DNA of 64,000 bases from Microcystis viridis FACHB-1342 (lineage in GTDB: Bacteria > Cyanobacteriota > Cyanobacteriia > Cyanobacteriales > Microcystaceae): the NCBI RefSeq assembly GCF_014698335.1, contig NZ_JACJSV010000003.1, positions 62,001-126,000 of the forward strand, given 5' to 3'. Within the stretch, counting starts at the first letter, position 1. Every line of letters begins with the position of its first letter. The notes under the pieces were generated by a model. The model saw only the letters and a program-made list of their open reading frames with translations. It was not told the origin of the DNA and searched no databases. Below, in pieces: positions 8,331-17,789 of the stretch. Made by a program: the position numbers and the translations under genes.

Positions 8331-8984
8331 TTAACTCTGGGTAGATAGGGCTTTTTCTGCTTCGTTTAGCTTATTCGTTACCCGTCGGAGAACGCCATTA
8401 ATAAAACGATAACCTTCATCATCAGAATAACGTTTGGCTAATTCGATCGCCTCATTAATTGCTACTTTTTGAGGTATATCGAGATAGAGCATTTCTGCCA
8501 CGGCAATTTGCAGGATATCTCGATCGATTCTCGGTAAACGATGCAGTTGCCAATCCACTAAAGCGCTGGTTAATTCCTGTTCGATTTCCGCACGACGACG
8601 ATAGACTGTACCGATTAATTCTAGGGCATATTCCCGCACTTCGTACTGACTAGATAACTGGACAATTTCGGGAAAATCTATCACGGTTCCTAAACGATTA
8701 ATGGCATTGTGGGTAAGAGAAATTGCCTCTTTTACCATAGTTTGGGCGCTTTTTAGATTTGTTGCCTTAGTATCACTAGCGAGAATCCGTTCATTACCAC
8801 GACTAATTTCGGCAGCGGCAGTTTCTAAGGTTTCTTGAATTTCTAGGGTTAAGGTTCTAACTGCGACTAAAATTAAATCGTTTAAAGTTTGCTGTTCCAG
8901 GTTTTCAGGATTACCTTTAATCTGACTTAAACTCAAAAGGGCAAGTTCTCGAGCAATGCGACGGGGTTGTTGACGGGGAGGCAT
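8331..8984 (-). CDS. nusB: transcription antitermination factor NusB
   Basis: A 217-aa helical RNA-binding protein of rRNA antitermination complexes. The N-terminal [18 protein letters not shown] and C-terminal [35 protein letters not shown]...[11 protein letters not shown] segments are diagnostic. It is longer than the E. coli protein (139 aa) because of an insert between the halves (about residues 40-120), which is usual in cyanobacteria. It ends 24 bp from the convergent CYTH gene. Confidence 0.95.
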   Translation of the reverse strand: MPPRQQPRRIARELALLSLSQIKGNPENLEQQTLNDLILVAVRTLTLEIQETLETAAAEISRGNERILASDTKATNLKSAQTMVKEAISLTHNAINRLGTVIDFPEIVQLSSQYEVREYALELIGTVYRRRAEIEQELTSALVDWQLHRLPRIDRDILQIAVAEMLYLDIPQKVAINEAIELAKRYSDDEGYRFINGVLRRVTNKLNEAEKALSTQS

Positions 8985-9121
8985 AGAAGTTTAGAAGGAG
9001 AGGAAAGAAAATTATACAACTTTATCGATCGCTATTCGGTTGGGTTAATTTTTCTCGGCGATCAATTTTTGACTAACTTCTATTTTAGCATAAAAGCTGC
9101 CAAGATTTAACTTTTCAAGTT

Positions 9122-10585
9122 TTAATTAGATAAAAGACAATATCTATCTTGAATCTCCCCTAATTTAGTCTCAGCTTCTTGAGCATTAATAGCTAATTGA
9201 GCAAACTCTAGAAAGCGTTTTAATTCCTTGCGTAATAAATTCCTTTCTACTTCCCAGGTTTCTCGATCTAAGGTGGGTGGCATAACAATCATATCAAATA
9301 AAGTGGCCTGTTTTTTATCGGGATGGGGGCGCAATATTCGCCCGCGACGCTGAATAAATTGTCGAGGATTACCACTACTAGCCAGAATGACTGCGTTTTG
9401 AATTGATGGTAGATCTACTCCCTCATCTAAACATCTAATTGCCACTAATCCTTGCAGATAACCCTCCTCAAATTGTTGGCGAATTTTTTCTCGTTCTTCT
9501 AGGGAAGTTTCTGCGGTGTAGGTAGCAACTCGATAACCTAATTGATTGCCTAATAAATGAGTAACTGCCTCTACCTGACGACGATAATTAGCCGTATAAT
9601 TTTCTACATAACCATCCCCACAATAAAATAAAGTATGATCCGTATCTAAACGCTCTTGCATCAATTGTTGTAAAGCCTGTAATTTATTACTCGCTGAACC
9701 AATTAATCGCGATCTTTGCATTAGCAATGCTGTTAAATTTTCATTGCCATTTAAATTACTATTTTTCTGCAAAGTCCAGCCAATTTTCTGGGTCAATTTT
9801 GCGTATAATAAAGCCTCATTATCGGTTAATTCAACCAAGACTGGATGATAAAAATAATTAACTAAAGCACCTTTGCTAATAGCATCAGCTATGGTAAATT
9901 CTGGTTGTAGAATTTGCCCAAAATAATCAAGAATAGCGTCGGTTCCTTCCTCATCAAAATATCTTTCAGGAGTGGCAGATAAAGCCAATCTTAGACCTAA
10001 AGAACGGGGTAATAATTCTTCTAATCGGGGGGAACCTAAATTATGGGCTTCATCACCAACGATTAAAGTTTTATCGGGAAAAAATTTGATTTGTGATTGA
10101 AACCCCTCGCTAATAAAAGTTGAGTTAGTAGTTAAAATAGTGACAAATTTTTGATTACCCGCTTGCACATTATATAATTCTGTGGATAGTTGACTTTGCC
10201 ATGTGTGGACACTTTCGTAGGCTAAAATCGGTTTAAGATTAAATTTTTCCGCTTCTCGTTGCCATTGATTGACTAGGTGACGATAGGGACAAATTACTAA
10301 TAATACCTGCAGTTCTATCGCTTCGTAAAGTTCCATGGCAATAGCTAAAGCAGTAATGGTTTTACCGCTGCCGGTGGCCATTTTTAAAGTTCCTCGTCCC
10401 CGATTACGAAACCAACTGATAATCGCTGTATTTTGGTAGTCTCTCAACTCTAAATTGGGAGGAATTCTAGGAATACCAGAAGGATTGACTCGATAGAATC
10501 CTCGCAATTCAGCAACTTGCTTGATTTTGTGGGAACTGAGAAAATCCCTAGTTATTTTTTCCCAATCTATCCAGCAACTATTCAT
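9122..10585 (-). CDS. superfamily 2 DEAD/DEAH-box helicase (ResIII type)
   Basis: I chose the ATG at 10585 (487 aa) because AGAGGT lies just upstream; an in-frame TTG at 10606 is an alternative. Motif I ATGSGKT is at about 70-76, motif II DEAH at 178-181, SATPER is motif III, and IQRRGRILRP near the C-terminus is motif VI. A Q-like LRDYQ segment precedes motif I. The layout matches ResIII/XPB-like DNA helicases found alone or with defence nucleases, but no nuclease or methylase gene is next to it. The substrate is unknown. Confidence 0.85.
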   Translation of the reverse strand: MNSCWIDWEKITRDFLSSHKIKQVAELRGFYRVNPSGIPRIPPNLELRDYQNTAIISWFRNRGRGTLKMATGSGKTITALAIAMELYEAIELQVLLVICPYRHLVNQWQREAEKFNLKPILAYESVHTWQSQLSTELYNVQAGNQKFVTILTTNSTFISEGFQSQIKFFPDKTLIVGDEAHNLGSPRLEELLPRSLGLRLALSATPERYFDEEGTDAILDYFGQILQPEFTIADAISKGALVNYFYHPVLVELTDNEALLYAKLTQKIGWTLQKNSNLNGNENLTALLMQRSRLIGSASNKLQALQQLMQERLDTDHTLFYCGDGYVENYTANYRRQVEAVTHLLGNQLGYRVATYTAETSLEEREKIRQQFEEGYLQGLVAIRCLDEGVDLPSIQNAVILASSGNPRQFIQRRGRILRPHPDKKQATLFDMIVMPPTLDRETWEVERNLLRKELKRFLEFAQLAINAQEAETKLGEIQDRYCLLSN

Positions 10586-10925
10586 AGGACCTCTTGTAAA
10601 AATCAAAAATTGTTGTTAGGGTTAGTAGTCGGTCGTCAGGAGATTGTTTTTATTTATAGCGTTTCCTGTTCGCAAGAGGTTTATAATACTAAATCCTGTT
10701 TAAAAGGTATAGGATGGTGGGAAGTGGGAGAAACAATCCATAGCTTGGCAGTTCATCACAGTATTATAAATAGTTTTGGTATAAGTTTAAAAATAGCAAA
10801 AAGTCAAAAACCTAAAAACTAAAGGTTGCTCCCTATACAATTGGGATGGACTAAAAAGACCATCCCACAGCTATCAAACCACTTTTAACTTTTATCCTAA
10901 AAACCTAAGGAATGATTAGGATAAT
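10586..10925. other. intergenic region with hairpin between helicase and hemJ
   Basis: No gene supported. A strong hairpin GGGATGG-N10-CCATCCC spans 10843-10866, and a second inverted repeat ATCCTAA/TTAGGAT (10894-10900, 10916-10922) lies immediately after the hemJ stop. Either could end hemJ transcription. A TCAGGAGATTGTTTTTATTTAT segment near 10637 resembles the flank of the CCCCACA minisatellites. Confidence 0.4.
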
Positions 10926-11513
10926 TTACCTGGTCGCTACTTCTTCTTTTTGGGGAGTATTTTGCCGAAGTTTTTCTTGATCTTGGCGACGTTTTTTAGC
11001 ATAAAGTTGGATTGTCACTGCCATTAATACCACTAAAGCTACAATTAACCAAGTGGTCAAATCGAGGGGTAATTGATTCTTAAATACAGCCAAAAGGACA
11101 ATAACTACCAATAACAGGGTTGGTGCTTCATTTAAGGCCCGAAATTGCTGTCCCGTCCAATTACATTCCCCTTTTTCTAGCTTTTTCATGATGCGACCAC
11201 AGTAGAAATGATAGAGCAGTAAAAGAGCCACAAAGGATAATTTAATATGTAACCATCCCGATTTTAAAATTTCTGGTTCTGTGGAGATTAAACCGATCGC
11301 CATAGCCACGGTGACAATCATCCCCGGTGTGGTAATGATATTGTAGAGTCGCTTCTCCATGATCTCGTATTGTGCTTTCAGAATAGCTTGTGCGGGTTCC
11401 GTTTGTGTTGCTGCCTCTGCATGATAGACAAACAAACGTACTAAATAAAATAGTCCCGCAAACCAAACAACTACCCCAATCAGGTGAAATGCTTTAAACC
11501 AATAGTAAGCCAT
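10926..11513 (-). CDS. hemJ: protoporphyrinogen IX oxidase, HemJ type
   Basis: A 195-aa membrane protein with about four to five hydrophobic segments. The N-terminal YYWFKAFHLIGVVVWFAGLFYL carries the conserved His, and FKNQLPLDLTTW is near the C-terminus. HemJ converts protoporphyrinogen IX to protoporphyrin IX and replaces HemG/HemY in most cyanobacteria. The C-terminal tail is charged and cytoplasmic. Ferrochelatase, which acts next in haem synthesis, is at 35539. Confidence 0.93.
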   Translation of the reverse strand: MAYYWFKAFHLIGVVVWFAGLFYLVRLFVYHAEAATQTEPAQAILKAQYEIMEKRLYNIITTPGMIVTVAMAIGLISTEPEILKSGWLHIKLSFVALLLLYHFYCGRIMKKLEKGECNWTGQQFRALNEAPTLLLVVIVLLAVFKNQLPLDLTTWLIVALVVLMAVTIQLYAKKRRQDQEKLRQNTPQKEEVATR

Positions 11514-11607
11514 AGTCTATATTGTGATGTGAGTCCCGAATTAATTAGTCTAAGAGTTATCCATGCTTTCCCAGACCATCCCTATACAAAAGTTTAGACG
11601 GAAAATG

Positions 11608-11660
11608 GGGATTGGGGAGCAGGGAGAAGGGAGAGGGGTGTAGGGTGTGGGGTGTGGGGA
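11608..11660. repeat. GGGAGA / GTGTGGGG minisatellite
   Basis: A purine-rich tract of GGGGAG and GGGAGA units passes into GTGTAGGGTGTGGGGTGTGGGG, the same minisatellite seen at 3650, 5947 and 22630. It is followed by AGCTTTTTCAGTAAAC, which resembles the reverse of the GTTTGCTGAAAAAGCT end of the trpE MITE. It therefore looks like a remnant of that element family upstream of hemJ. Confidence 0.6.
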
Positions 11661-11853
11661 GCTTTTTCAGTAAACAATAAACTAAAAACTCACATCTGAT
11701 AACTGATAACTGTCTCCTAACCCAATGTTGGACAAAGATAAGCAAAAATTATTGATTAACTCCACAAACTTGAGAATATTTAAATTAACATTCCGCAATA
11801 TTTACAAATTCTTAAAAATTAATTGAGAAAGATTTTTATTTAACAACGATGTT

Positions 11854-11949
11854 ATGCTGGTTACAGCGATTTTACTGAATTTCATAATGGGTTTTTCTGT
11901 GCTTTTTTGGGCAGCAACGGTTGAAACCCTTGCCACACCTAGAAGGTGA
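11854..11949 (+). CDS. candidate 31-aa single-helix membrane peptide
   Basis: An ATG-to-TGA frame of 32 codons encodes a peptide with a hydrophobic stretch (MLVTAILLNFIMGFSVLFWAA) and a short polar tail ending in TPRR. It lies in a 660-bp gap between divergent hemJ and the convergent 12177 gene, and a T8/A9 hairpin follows about 48 bp later. I do not recognise it as a known photosystem or cytochrome b6f small subunit, and there is no Shine-Dalgarno. It may be chance. Confidence 0.25.
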   Translation: MLVTAILLNFIMGFSVLFWAATVETLATPRR

Positions 11950-11996
11950 TCCTAATTAAGACAGGTAAATGAGTCAATTTCACCCATAACGATGAT

Positions 11997-12030
11997 CTTT
12001 TTTTTGTGTAGTTTTATTGCAAAAAAAAAG
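11997..12030 (+). terminator. A/T hairpin downstream of the small ORF
   Basis: CTTTTTTTTG and GCAAAAAAAAAG pair around a short loop (GTGTAGTTTTATT region). This could terminate transcription in either direction. It would fit a short transcript starting upstream of 11854. Confidence 0.35.
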
Positions 12031-12176
12031 TTTTTTTGACAAAAAGCACAAATTATGCTGCGGTCTAGCGGATTTCTAGCTGCGAGTAATTATGGGAGAG
12101 AAGGGAGCAAGGAGAGAAAGTTCGAGCATTTGTACTAAAAATTCTCATAGGCAGTTTAAATTCAGTACAGCAAACC

Positions 12177-13127
12177 CTAATTATCTAAGAGCAAAGGTCG
12201 CAGAAAACCGCCATAATTCTCGTCATCCGTACCGATAAAGACTTCTACTTCACCTCTAGGAGATTCTCTGGTAGTCACCGCTTCCACTTTCGAGCCGTCG
12301 ATTTCTGCAATTTTTTGGGGATTAGGGGCAAGAATTAGGCTATTATCGGCTGTAACTTGACCGATACGGTAAACAGCACTTCTAAACACCCCCGCACTAT
12401 CTGGATCGTAAGCAGAAGCTATGTAGATATTACCTTGCTTATCTACGGCTAAATCGGAGATGGGGCGAATATTTTTACCGCTACCAAAAGGACTCCGAAA
12501 AGTTACCGACTGAAATTCCCCGAATTTTAAGGGATTGAACGAGATATCCGTCCAGCGAATCTTTGTACTCTCTTGACTATCGGCCCGTTCTGCGTAGATA
12601 AATAGATAACGATCGCCTTGGCGACTAACAGCGATCGCCTCTACATTGTCCACCGCGATCGGCCAATTTATTTGCTCAACTATCTTGACTTTTTGCTGGC
12701 TGTATGCTGCTAAAAACAGTCTTTGAAAAGGTTTTTTCTCGCCACTTTCAGCCAACAAAAATAAGTTAGTTTGAGGAATATGAGTAATACTTTCGAGATC
12801 GTTACTCAATCCCTCTGGATTTGGCCAATCTACCCTTAAAACCTGCCATAATAGCGGTTTTTCCTGCGTAGGTAGCTGTAAAAGACTCAGCCTTGCTTGA
12901 GATGGATCACTATTTTTGCCCTTATTTTTGGCATCGTGAACCCCTAGAAAAATATCCGCTTCTACCCAAGCTAAACCACTGAGATCCGGGAGATAAGTCT
13001 CCAGTCGTCTCGATTGTTGAGCAAAAGAGACTTGCACGGCCGAAAAAAAGAAAACTAGGGCTAGAATCACCGAAAAAAAAGTTTTTAATCGGCTATTCTT
13101 GCTAAAAAAAGCTCTATTCTCTAACAT
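12177..13127 (-). CDS. exported beta-propeller-like protein of unknown function
   Basis: 316 aa from the ATG at 13127, which follows AGGGAAG and starts 8 bp after the murF stop; a GTG at 13151 would overlap murF. An N-terminal signal peptide (TFFSVILALVFFFSAVQVSFA) precedes the mature part. The body has repeated strand-rich segments with GLAWVEADIFLGVHD, GLSNDLESITHIP and ISDLAVDKQGNIYIASAYDP, similar to NHL or esterase-like/phytase-type propellers. No catalytic set can be named. It is probably expressed with murF. Its TAG stop abuts an AGGGTTTGCTG sequence like the trpE MITE end. Confidence 0.65.
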   Translation of the reverse strand: MLENRAFFSKNSRLKTFFSVILALVFFFSAVQVSFAQQSRRLETYLPDLSGLAWVEADIFLGVHDAKNKGKNSDPSQARLSLLQLPTQEKPLLWQVLRVDWPNPEGLSNDLESITHIPQTNLFLLAESGEKKPFQRLFLAAYSQQKVKIVEQINWPIAVDNVEAIAVSRQGDRYLFIYAERADSQESTKIRWTDISFNPLKFGEFQSVTFRSPFGSGKNIRPISDLAVDKQGNIYIASAYDPDSAGVFRSAVYRIGQVTADNSLILAPNPQKIAEIDGSKVEAVTTRESPRGEVEVFIGTDDENYGGFLRPLLLDN

Positions 13128-13134
13128 CTCTTCC

Positions 13135-14499
13135 CTAACTCCCAATATCACTGATTAACTCCTCCACCACCCGATTTAAACCGACGGAATGGGAAGCTTT
13201 GCATAAAATGCGATCGCCTGAATCAATCACTTCCTTTAAACGATTAATTAAATCTGCGTGAGTTTGAAAACATTCGCAATCGACCCCAGTAGCGGACTCA
13301 GCAATAAACTTAGCTTCTGGGTCATCCACCAAGACAAACAAGCGATCTATGCCTAGTTTTTGCACCCTCTCACCGACTTGGCGATGTAATTGCTCCGAAA
13401 AAGACCCTAACTCCTTCATCGTGCCTAAAACAGCAAGATGACGCTGACCGGGGGTAGCTTTCAGTAAATCCAAGGCCGCTAACATTGATTCTAGACCGGC
13501 GTTATAGGTTTCATCGAGGAGTAGGATATCTGGCTCTAATTGGTAACGTTTGGCCCGACCACTGGGTAAATTAACTTTAATTCCCTGTTGCAAAGAAGTC
13601 CAATCGATGCCTAAAATTTTCGCTACAGCCAAGGCTGCCATAAAATTTAAAGCGTGATGACGACCGGATAAAGGTAAGTTAAAATCTAGTCCATTGACTC
13701 GTAAAGTAGTTAAATCCAGTAATTCCCCGACTATATCGCCGCCAGAGAAGCCATAGGTAATTTTTTCCCCCTGCCATACCCGTTTAGCTGTTTCAGTAAG
13801 TAAAGGGTGATCGTGGTTAAGAACAGCTATACTACCAGAAGGAGACTCGGACAATAACTCGCATTTAGCCTCTGCAATCGCCGATTCCGACCCTAAACGA
13901 CCGATGTGAGCGGTTCCCACATTAGTAATCACTGCGATGGTCGGTTGGGCGATTTGAGCGAGCAGGGCAATTTCTCCTCGTCCCCGCATTCCCATCTCGA
14001 TTACGGCACTATCGTGAGTTTCATCCAGTTCGAGGAGAGTTTTCGGCACTCCGATCTCATTGTTATAATTAGCCAGGGTTTTGTGTACCTTTCCCCGGGT
14101 TGCTAATACGGAAGCGATTAATTCTTTAGTGGTGGTTTTCCCCACCGATCCCGTAATAGCAATCACGGGTATAGTAAATTGATTCCGCCACCAGTGGCCT
14201 AATTGCTGGTAGGTTTCTAGGGTATTCTTAACTAGGAATACAGGAATATTTTTAGAAGAATTTACCGAAACTGGCTGATCAACAATCAAGGCCGCTGCTC
14301 CTCTTTCGATAGCCATATCGATAAAATCATGACCATTAAAATTATCACCTTTTAAGGCTAAAAATGCTTGTCCTGACTCAATACTGCGGCTATCGGTATT
14401 AATGCCAGATACTAAACTATCGGGACTAAAACTTATGTCAGCTTTATCTTGTAAGGACAATAATTGAGCTAGTTGATTCAGGGATAAATGACAGGGCAT
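13135..14499 (-). CDS. murF: UDP-N-acetylmuramoyl-tripeptide--D-alanyl-D-alanine ligase
   Basis: A 454-aa Mur ligase that adds D-Ala-D-Ala to the peptidoglycan precursor in the cytoplasm. The N-terminal domain ends with GHDFIDMAIERGAAALIVD; the ATP loop is AITGSVGKTTTKE; the central NYNNEIGVPKTLL and EMGMRGRGEIALL are MurF hallmarks. The C-terminal domain includes LDETYNAGLESMLAAL. Its length is normal. Confidence 0.96.
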   Translation of the reverse strand: MPCHLSLNQLAQLLSLQDKADISFSPDSLVSGINTDSRSIESGQAFLALKGDNFNGHDFIDMAIERGAAALIVDQPVSVNSSKNIPVFLVKNTLETYQQLGHWWRNQFTIPVIAITGSVGKTTTKELIASVLATRGKVHKTLANYNNEIGVPKTLLELDETHDSAVIEMGMRGRGEIALLAQIAQPTIAVITNVGTAHIGRLGSESAIAEAKCELLSESPSGSIAVLNHDHPLLTETAKRVWQGEKITYGFSGGDIVGELLDLTTLRVNGLDFNLPLSGRHHALNFMAALAVAKILGIDWTSLQQGIKVNLPSGRAKRYQLEPDILLLDETYNAGLESMLAALDLLKATPGQRHLAVLGTMKELGSFSEQLHRQVGERVQKLGIDRLFVLVDDPEAKFIAESATGVDCECFQTHADLINRLKEVIDSGDRILCKASHSVGLNRVVEELISDIGS

Positions 14500-14590
14500 A
14501 GACAGTAAAAATAATTAGAGTAAATTCCGAATAATCTGAAAGATAGATTGAGGTTTAACGGGGACTTAGATCAGATAAAATCGATTCTTC

Positions 14591-14690
14591 TTGGCTCTCT
14601 CAATCGCACCGTGTGCAATGTAGGGACGCAACGCTTGCGCCCATAATCTAATATTGTGAATATTTTTGACCCCATGTCCGAGAGAGCCAA
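14591..14690. repeat. 100-bp inverted-repeat element with TTGGCTCTCTC ends
   Basis: Perfect 11-bp terminal inverted repeats TTGGCTCTCTC (14591-14601) and GAGAGAGCCAA (14680-14690) bound a segment containing a GGGACGCAACGCTTGCGCCC palindrome-like repeat. A second element with TGGCTCTCTT ends occurs at 26981-27127. There is no coding content. The remaining murF-purD gap (14500-14920) holds no gene that I can support. Confidence 0.55.
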
Positions 14691-14920
14691 CTCGATGCAG
14701 TAGAATGACCCAAAATAGGGACAGCCTAAGAAGGGAGCATCTACTATCTAATCACAATTGACTCCTTTACAGCAGTTATCTGATCACTTCCGTAGGACTA
14801 GGGTTATTGCTCAACAGGTGGGGAGCGAGGATTAAAAAGTTAAGTAATCTCAACTTCTAGGCAATGACACCCCAGAGCTAGGGGATAATTAAACCATCGT
14901 CATTTAGGCTGCGTCTATCC

Positions 14921-16186
14921 GTGAAAATTATCGTTATCGGCAGTGGTGGTCGAGAACACGCTCTAGCTTGGAAACTCCTACAATCGCCTCAAGTAGAACA
15001 AGTGTTCTGTATTCCAGGTAATGGGGGAACGGCAATTTTACCTCAATGTGAAAATATCCCCCTAGCAATGGAGGATTTTGCTGAAATTAGCCGTTTTGCC
15101 CAGGAAAATAGCGTCGATTTGGTGGTTGTCGGTCCAGAATATCCCCTCTCCCTCGGCATTACCGATTATCTTCTCGCCCAAGAAATTGCCGTTTTTGGCC
15201 CCACACAAACCGGGGCCTTAATTGAATCGAGCAAATCCTGGGCCAAAGAATTAATGAACGAAGCCGGAGTTATCACCGCCACTTCCGAAACCTTTACCGA
15301 TGCAGAATTAGCAAAAACTTATATCCGAGAGCAAGGAGCGCCAATTGTGGTGAAAGCCGACGGATTAGCCGCAGGAAAAGGGGTAATTGTCGCCGAAACC
15401 GTAGATATGGCCCTAGAAGCGATCGATGATCTTTTTACCAGTGGCTTTACTAAAGTCGTGGTGGAAGAATTCCTAGAAGGGGAAGAAGTGTCCATCCTCA
15501 CCCTCACCGATGGGATCAGTTTTCGTTCCCTGCTACCCGCCCAAGATCACAAGCGGATCGGTGAAGGCGATACCGGCAAAAATACCGGCGGTATGGGAGT
15601 TTATGCCCCCGCACCCATAGCCACCGCCGCCATTATCGAAGCGGTGGACCGAGACATCCTCGCCCCCATCGTCGCCACCCTACAAAAACGCGGCATTGAC
15701 TATCGGGGAGTCCTCTACGCGGGTTTAATGATTTCCCCCGCCGGAGAGCCAAAAGTTCTCGAATTTAACTGTCGTTTTGGCGATCCCGAAACTCAAGCGG
15801 TTTTACCCCTACTGGAAACTGCCCTGGCACCGCTGCTGCTGGCTTGCGCTCAACAAAAATTAACTGATTTCCCCTCTTTACAATGGCGATCTGGTAGTGC
15901 CGTTTGTGTGGTGGCTGCCTCTGCCGGTTATCCCGACCACTACGAAAAAGGCCAGTTAATCACGGGAATTAAGGCAGCTGAAACCGAGGGAGCGATCGTT
16001 TTCCACGCCGGCACGGTTTTAAAACACGGCGATATCTTTACCGATGGCGGCCGGGTTTTGGGTGTCACGGCGATGGGAGCCAATTTTAATCAGGCGATCG
16101 AACTTGCCTATCAATCGGTGAACAGGATACACTTTCAGGGCATCTATTATCGTCGCGATATCGGCCACCGGGTACGGGAAAAATAA
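14921..16186 (+). CDS. purD: phosphoribosylamine--glycine ligase
   Basis: A 421-aa ATP-grasp enzyme of purine synthesis (GAR synthetase). The GTG start gives the usual MKIIVIGSGGREHALAWKL. Also visible are GNGGTA, VVKADGLAAGKGV, EEFLEGEEVS, the LPAQDHKRIGEGDTGKNTGGMG loop and EFNCRFGDPETQ. An AAGGGG...CCCCTTTTTT pair after the stop (about 16208-16250) may be its terminator. Confidence 0.97.
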   Translation: MKIIVIGSGGREHALAWKLLQSPQVEQVFCIPGNGGTAILPQCENIPLAMEDFAEISRFAQENSVDLVVVGPEYPLSLGITDYLLAQEIAVFGPTQTGALIESSKSWAKELMNEAGVITATSETFTDAELAKTYIREQGAPIVVKADGLAAGKGVIVAETVDMALEAIDDLFTSGFTKVVVEEFLEGEEVSILTLTDGISFRSLLPAQDHKRIGEGDTGKNTGGMGVYAPAPIATAAIIEAVDRDILAPIVATLQKRGIDYRGVLYAGLMISPAGEPKVLEFNCRFGDPETQAVLPLLETALAPLLLACAQQKLTDFPSLQWRSGSAVCVVAASAGYPDHYEKGQLITGIKAAETEGAIVFHAGTVLKHGDIFTDGGRVLGVTAMGANFNQAIELAYQSVNRIHFQGIYYRRDIGHRVREK

Positions 16187-16384
16187 GGGTCAGTATTGAG
16201 GCAGGGGTAAGGGGGTTTTGAGGATTAATTTAGCAGCCAATTGCCCCTTTTTTCCGCATCTCTCACCGCTAATCCTCACCTCTTTTTAGGATAATCCCTG
16301 ACAAAAGCGCATCTGATTTGTCAAAAAACCAGTAACTATTGATAAAATCATGAAACTGAATCGCCTAACCAAATTGCCATCCCT

Positions 16385-17611
16385 ATGCGAATTTTGCTCT
16401 ATTCTTATAACTATTACCCCGAACCGATCGGCATCGCTCCCCTGATGACAGAATTGGCGGAAGGATTGGTTAAAAGAGGTCATCAAGTCAGGGTTTTGAC
16501 GGCTTTTCCTTGGTATCCTAATAGTGAAATCGATCCCGAATACCGAGGAAAAATCTATCTGGAAGAAGAACGAAATGGTGTTAAAATTCAACGTTCCTAC
16601 GTTTGGGCGCGCCCCGAAAGAAGTTTAAAAAATCGAATTTTCTTTGAATTGAGCTTTGTTTTTTTGAGTTTCTTTCAGGCTCTCAAAGGTGAAAAACCCG
16701 ATCTAATTTTCTTAACTGTCCCCGGATTACCCGTTTGCGTTCCCGCCGCTTTATTGAGTAAATTATATGGGGTACCGATTATTCTAAATTTACAGGATAT
16801 TCTGCCCGACGCGGCAGTTCATGTGGGATTATTAACTAATCAGAAAATGATTAAGGTTTTTAGTAGTCTCGAAAAATTTGCCTATAAAACTGCCAGCAAA
16901 ATCTCGGTTATTGCCGATGGTTTTACCAAAAACCTTCTAACTAAAAATGTGCCGAGTCAGAAAATTATTGAAATTCCTAATTGGGTCGATGTCAGCTTTA
17001 TTAAACCGCTGCCGAAAAACCATAGTTATTTTCGCCAAGAAAATCATCTTGAGGGCAAGTTTATTGTTTTATATTCTGGGAATATTGCCCTAACTCAACC
17101 CTTGGAAACTTTAATCGATGCCGCAGTTCACTTAGTTAATATTCCTGAGATTCAAGTGGTAATTGTTGGTAAAAAAGAGGCCCTTGATCGCCTAGAAAAG
17201 TATCGCCAACAACAGGGGGCCAGTAATGTGCTTTTATTACCCTTTCAACCCCGGGAAAAATTACCAGAAATGTTAGCCGCCGCTGATGTGGGTATGGTGA
17301 TGCAAAAACATAACGTGATTTCCTTTAATATGCCGTCCAAAATTCAGGTATTATTAGCTAGTGGCCGTGCTATTATTGCTTCTGTTCCCGCCGCTGGAAC
17401 TGCTGCTAGGGCGATCGAGCGTAGTGGTGGTGGTTTGGTGGTTAATCCTGAAGATCCGGAGGCATTAGCTACGGCTATTTTAAAGCTATACAAAAACCCA
17501 GATTTAGCAAATATACTAGGAGAAAAAGGACGACAATACGCGGAGGAAAATTATGCCTTTGAAAAGACTTTGGATCAATACGAAAATCTTTTTTCTCAAG
17601 TAATTAGTTAA
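16385..17611 (+). CDS. GT4-family glycosyltransferase (WcaI-like)
   Basis: A 408-aa GT-B fold enzyme. The N-terminal MRILLYSYNYYPEPIGIAPL and LVKRGHQVRVLTAFPWYPN match the WcaI group of colanic acid and exopolysaccharide glycosyltransferases. The C-terminal domain has the donor-binding pattern (MPSKIQVLLASGRAIIASV, then SGGGLVVNPEDPEALA). It probably adds a sugar to a lipid-linked exopolysaccharide unit at the cytoplasmic membrane face. No other polysaccharide genes are adjacent, so the product is unknown. Confidence 0.82.
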   Translation: MRILLYSYNYYPEPIGIAPLMTELAEGLVKRGHQVRVLTAFPWYPNSEIDPEYRGKIYLEEERNGVKIQRSYVWARPERSLKNRIFFELSFVFLSFFQALKGEKPDLIFLTVPGLPVCVPAALLSKLYGVPIILNLQDILPDAAVHVGLLTNQKMIKVFSSLEKFAYKTASKISVIADGFTKNLLTKNVPSQKIIEIPNWVDVSFIKPLPKNHSYFRQENHLEGKFIVLYSGNIALTQPLETLIDAAVHLVNIPEIQVVIVGKKEALDRLEKYRQQQGASNVLLLPFQPREKLPEMLAAADVGMVMQKHNVISFNMPSKIQVLLASGRAIIASVPAAGTAARAIERSGGGLVVNPEDPEALATAILKLYKNPDLANILGEKGRQYAEENYAFEKTLDQYENLFSQVIS

Positions 17612-17649
17612 TAATTAGGGTAAGTAGTTATAATTAAATTGAAGATAGA

Positions 17650-17681
17650 TCCCCCCTTAATCCCCCCTTGATAAGGGGGGT
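17650..17681. repeat. CCCCCTTAATCCCCCCTTGATAAGGGGGG dispersed repeat
   Basis: A palindromic GC-rich repeat of the same family found at 33875 and in tandem at 59804, here in the opposite orientation. It can form a stable hairpin (CCCCCCTTGATAAGGGGGG) and may end transcription of the glycosyltransferase gene. It is followed by AAACCCTAAAACCCTAAAACCCC. Confidence 0.6.
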
Positions 17682-17789
17682 ATCTGACAATTTTTAATAC
17701 CTACCTATAGGGAATGGGGGAATTTCAACTAAAACCCTAAAACCCTAAAACCCCATCAGCTAACCTCTAACTCCCACTTAACTATTTTC

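Noticed and set aside
10517-10822. 101-aa plus-strand frame after the helicase start
   Set aside because: Low-complexity translation, overlaps the helicase start region, no recognisable features.
16286-16591. 101-aa minus-strand frame
   Set aside because: Most of it is antisense to the start of the glycosyltransferase gene; no ribosome site or recognisable motif.
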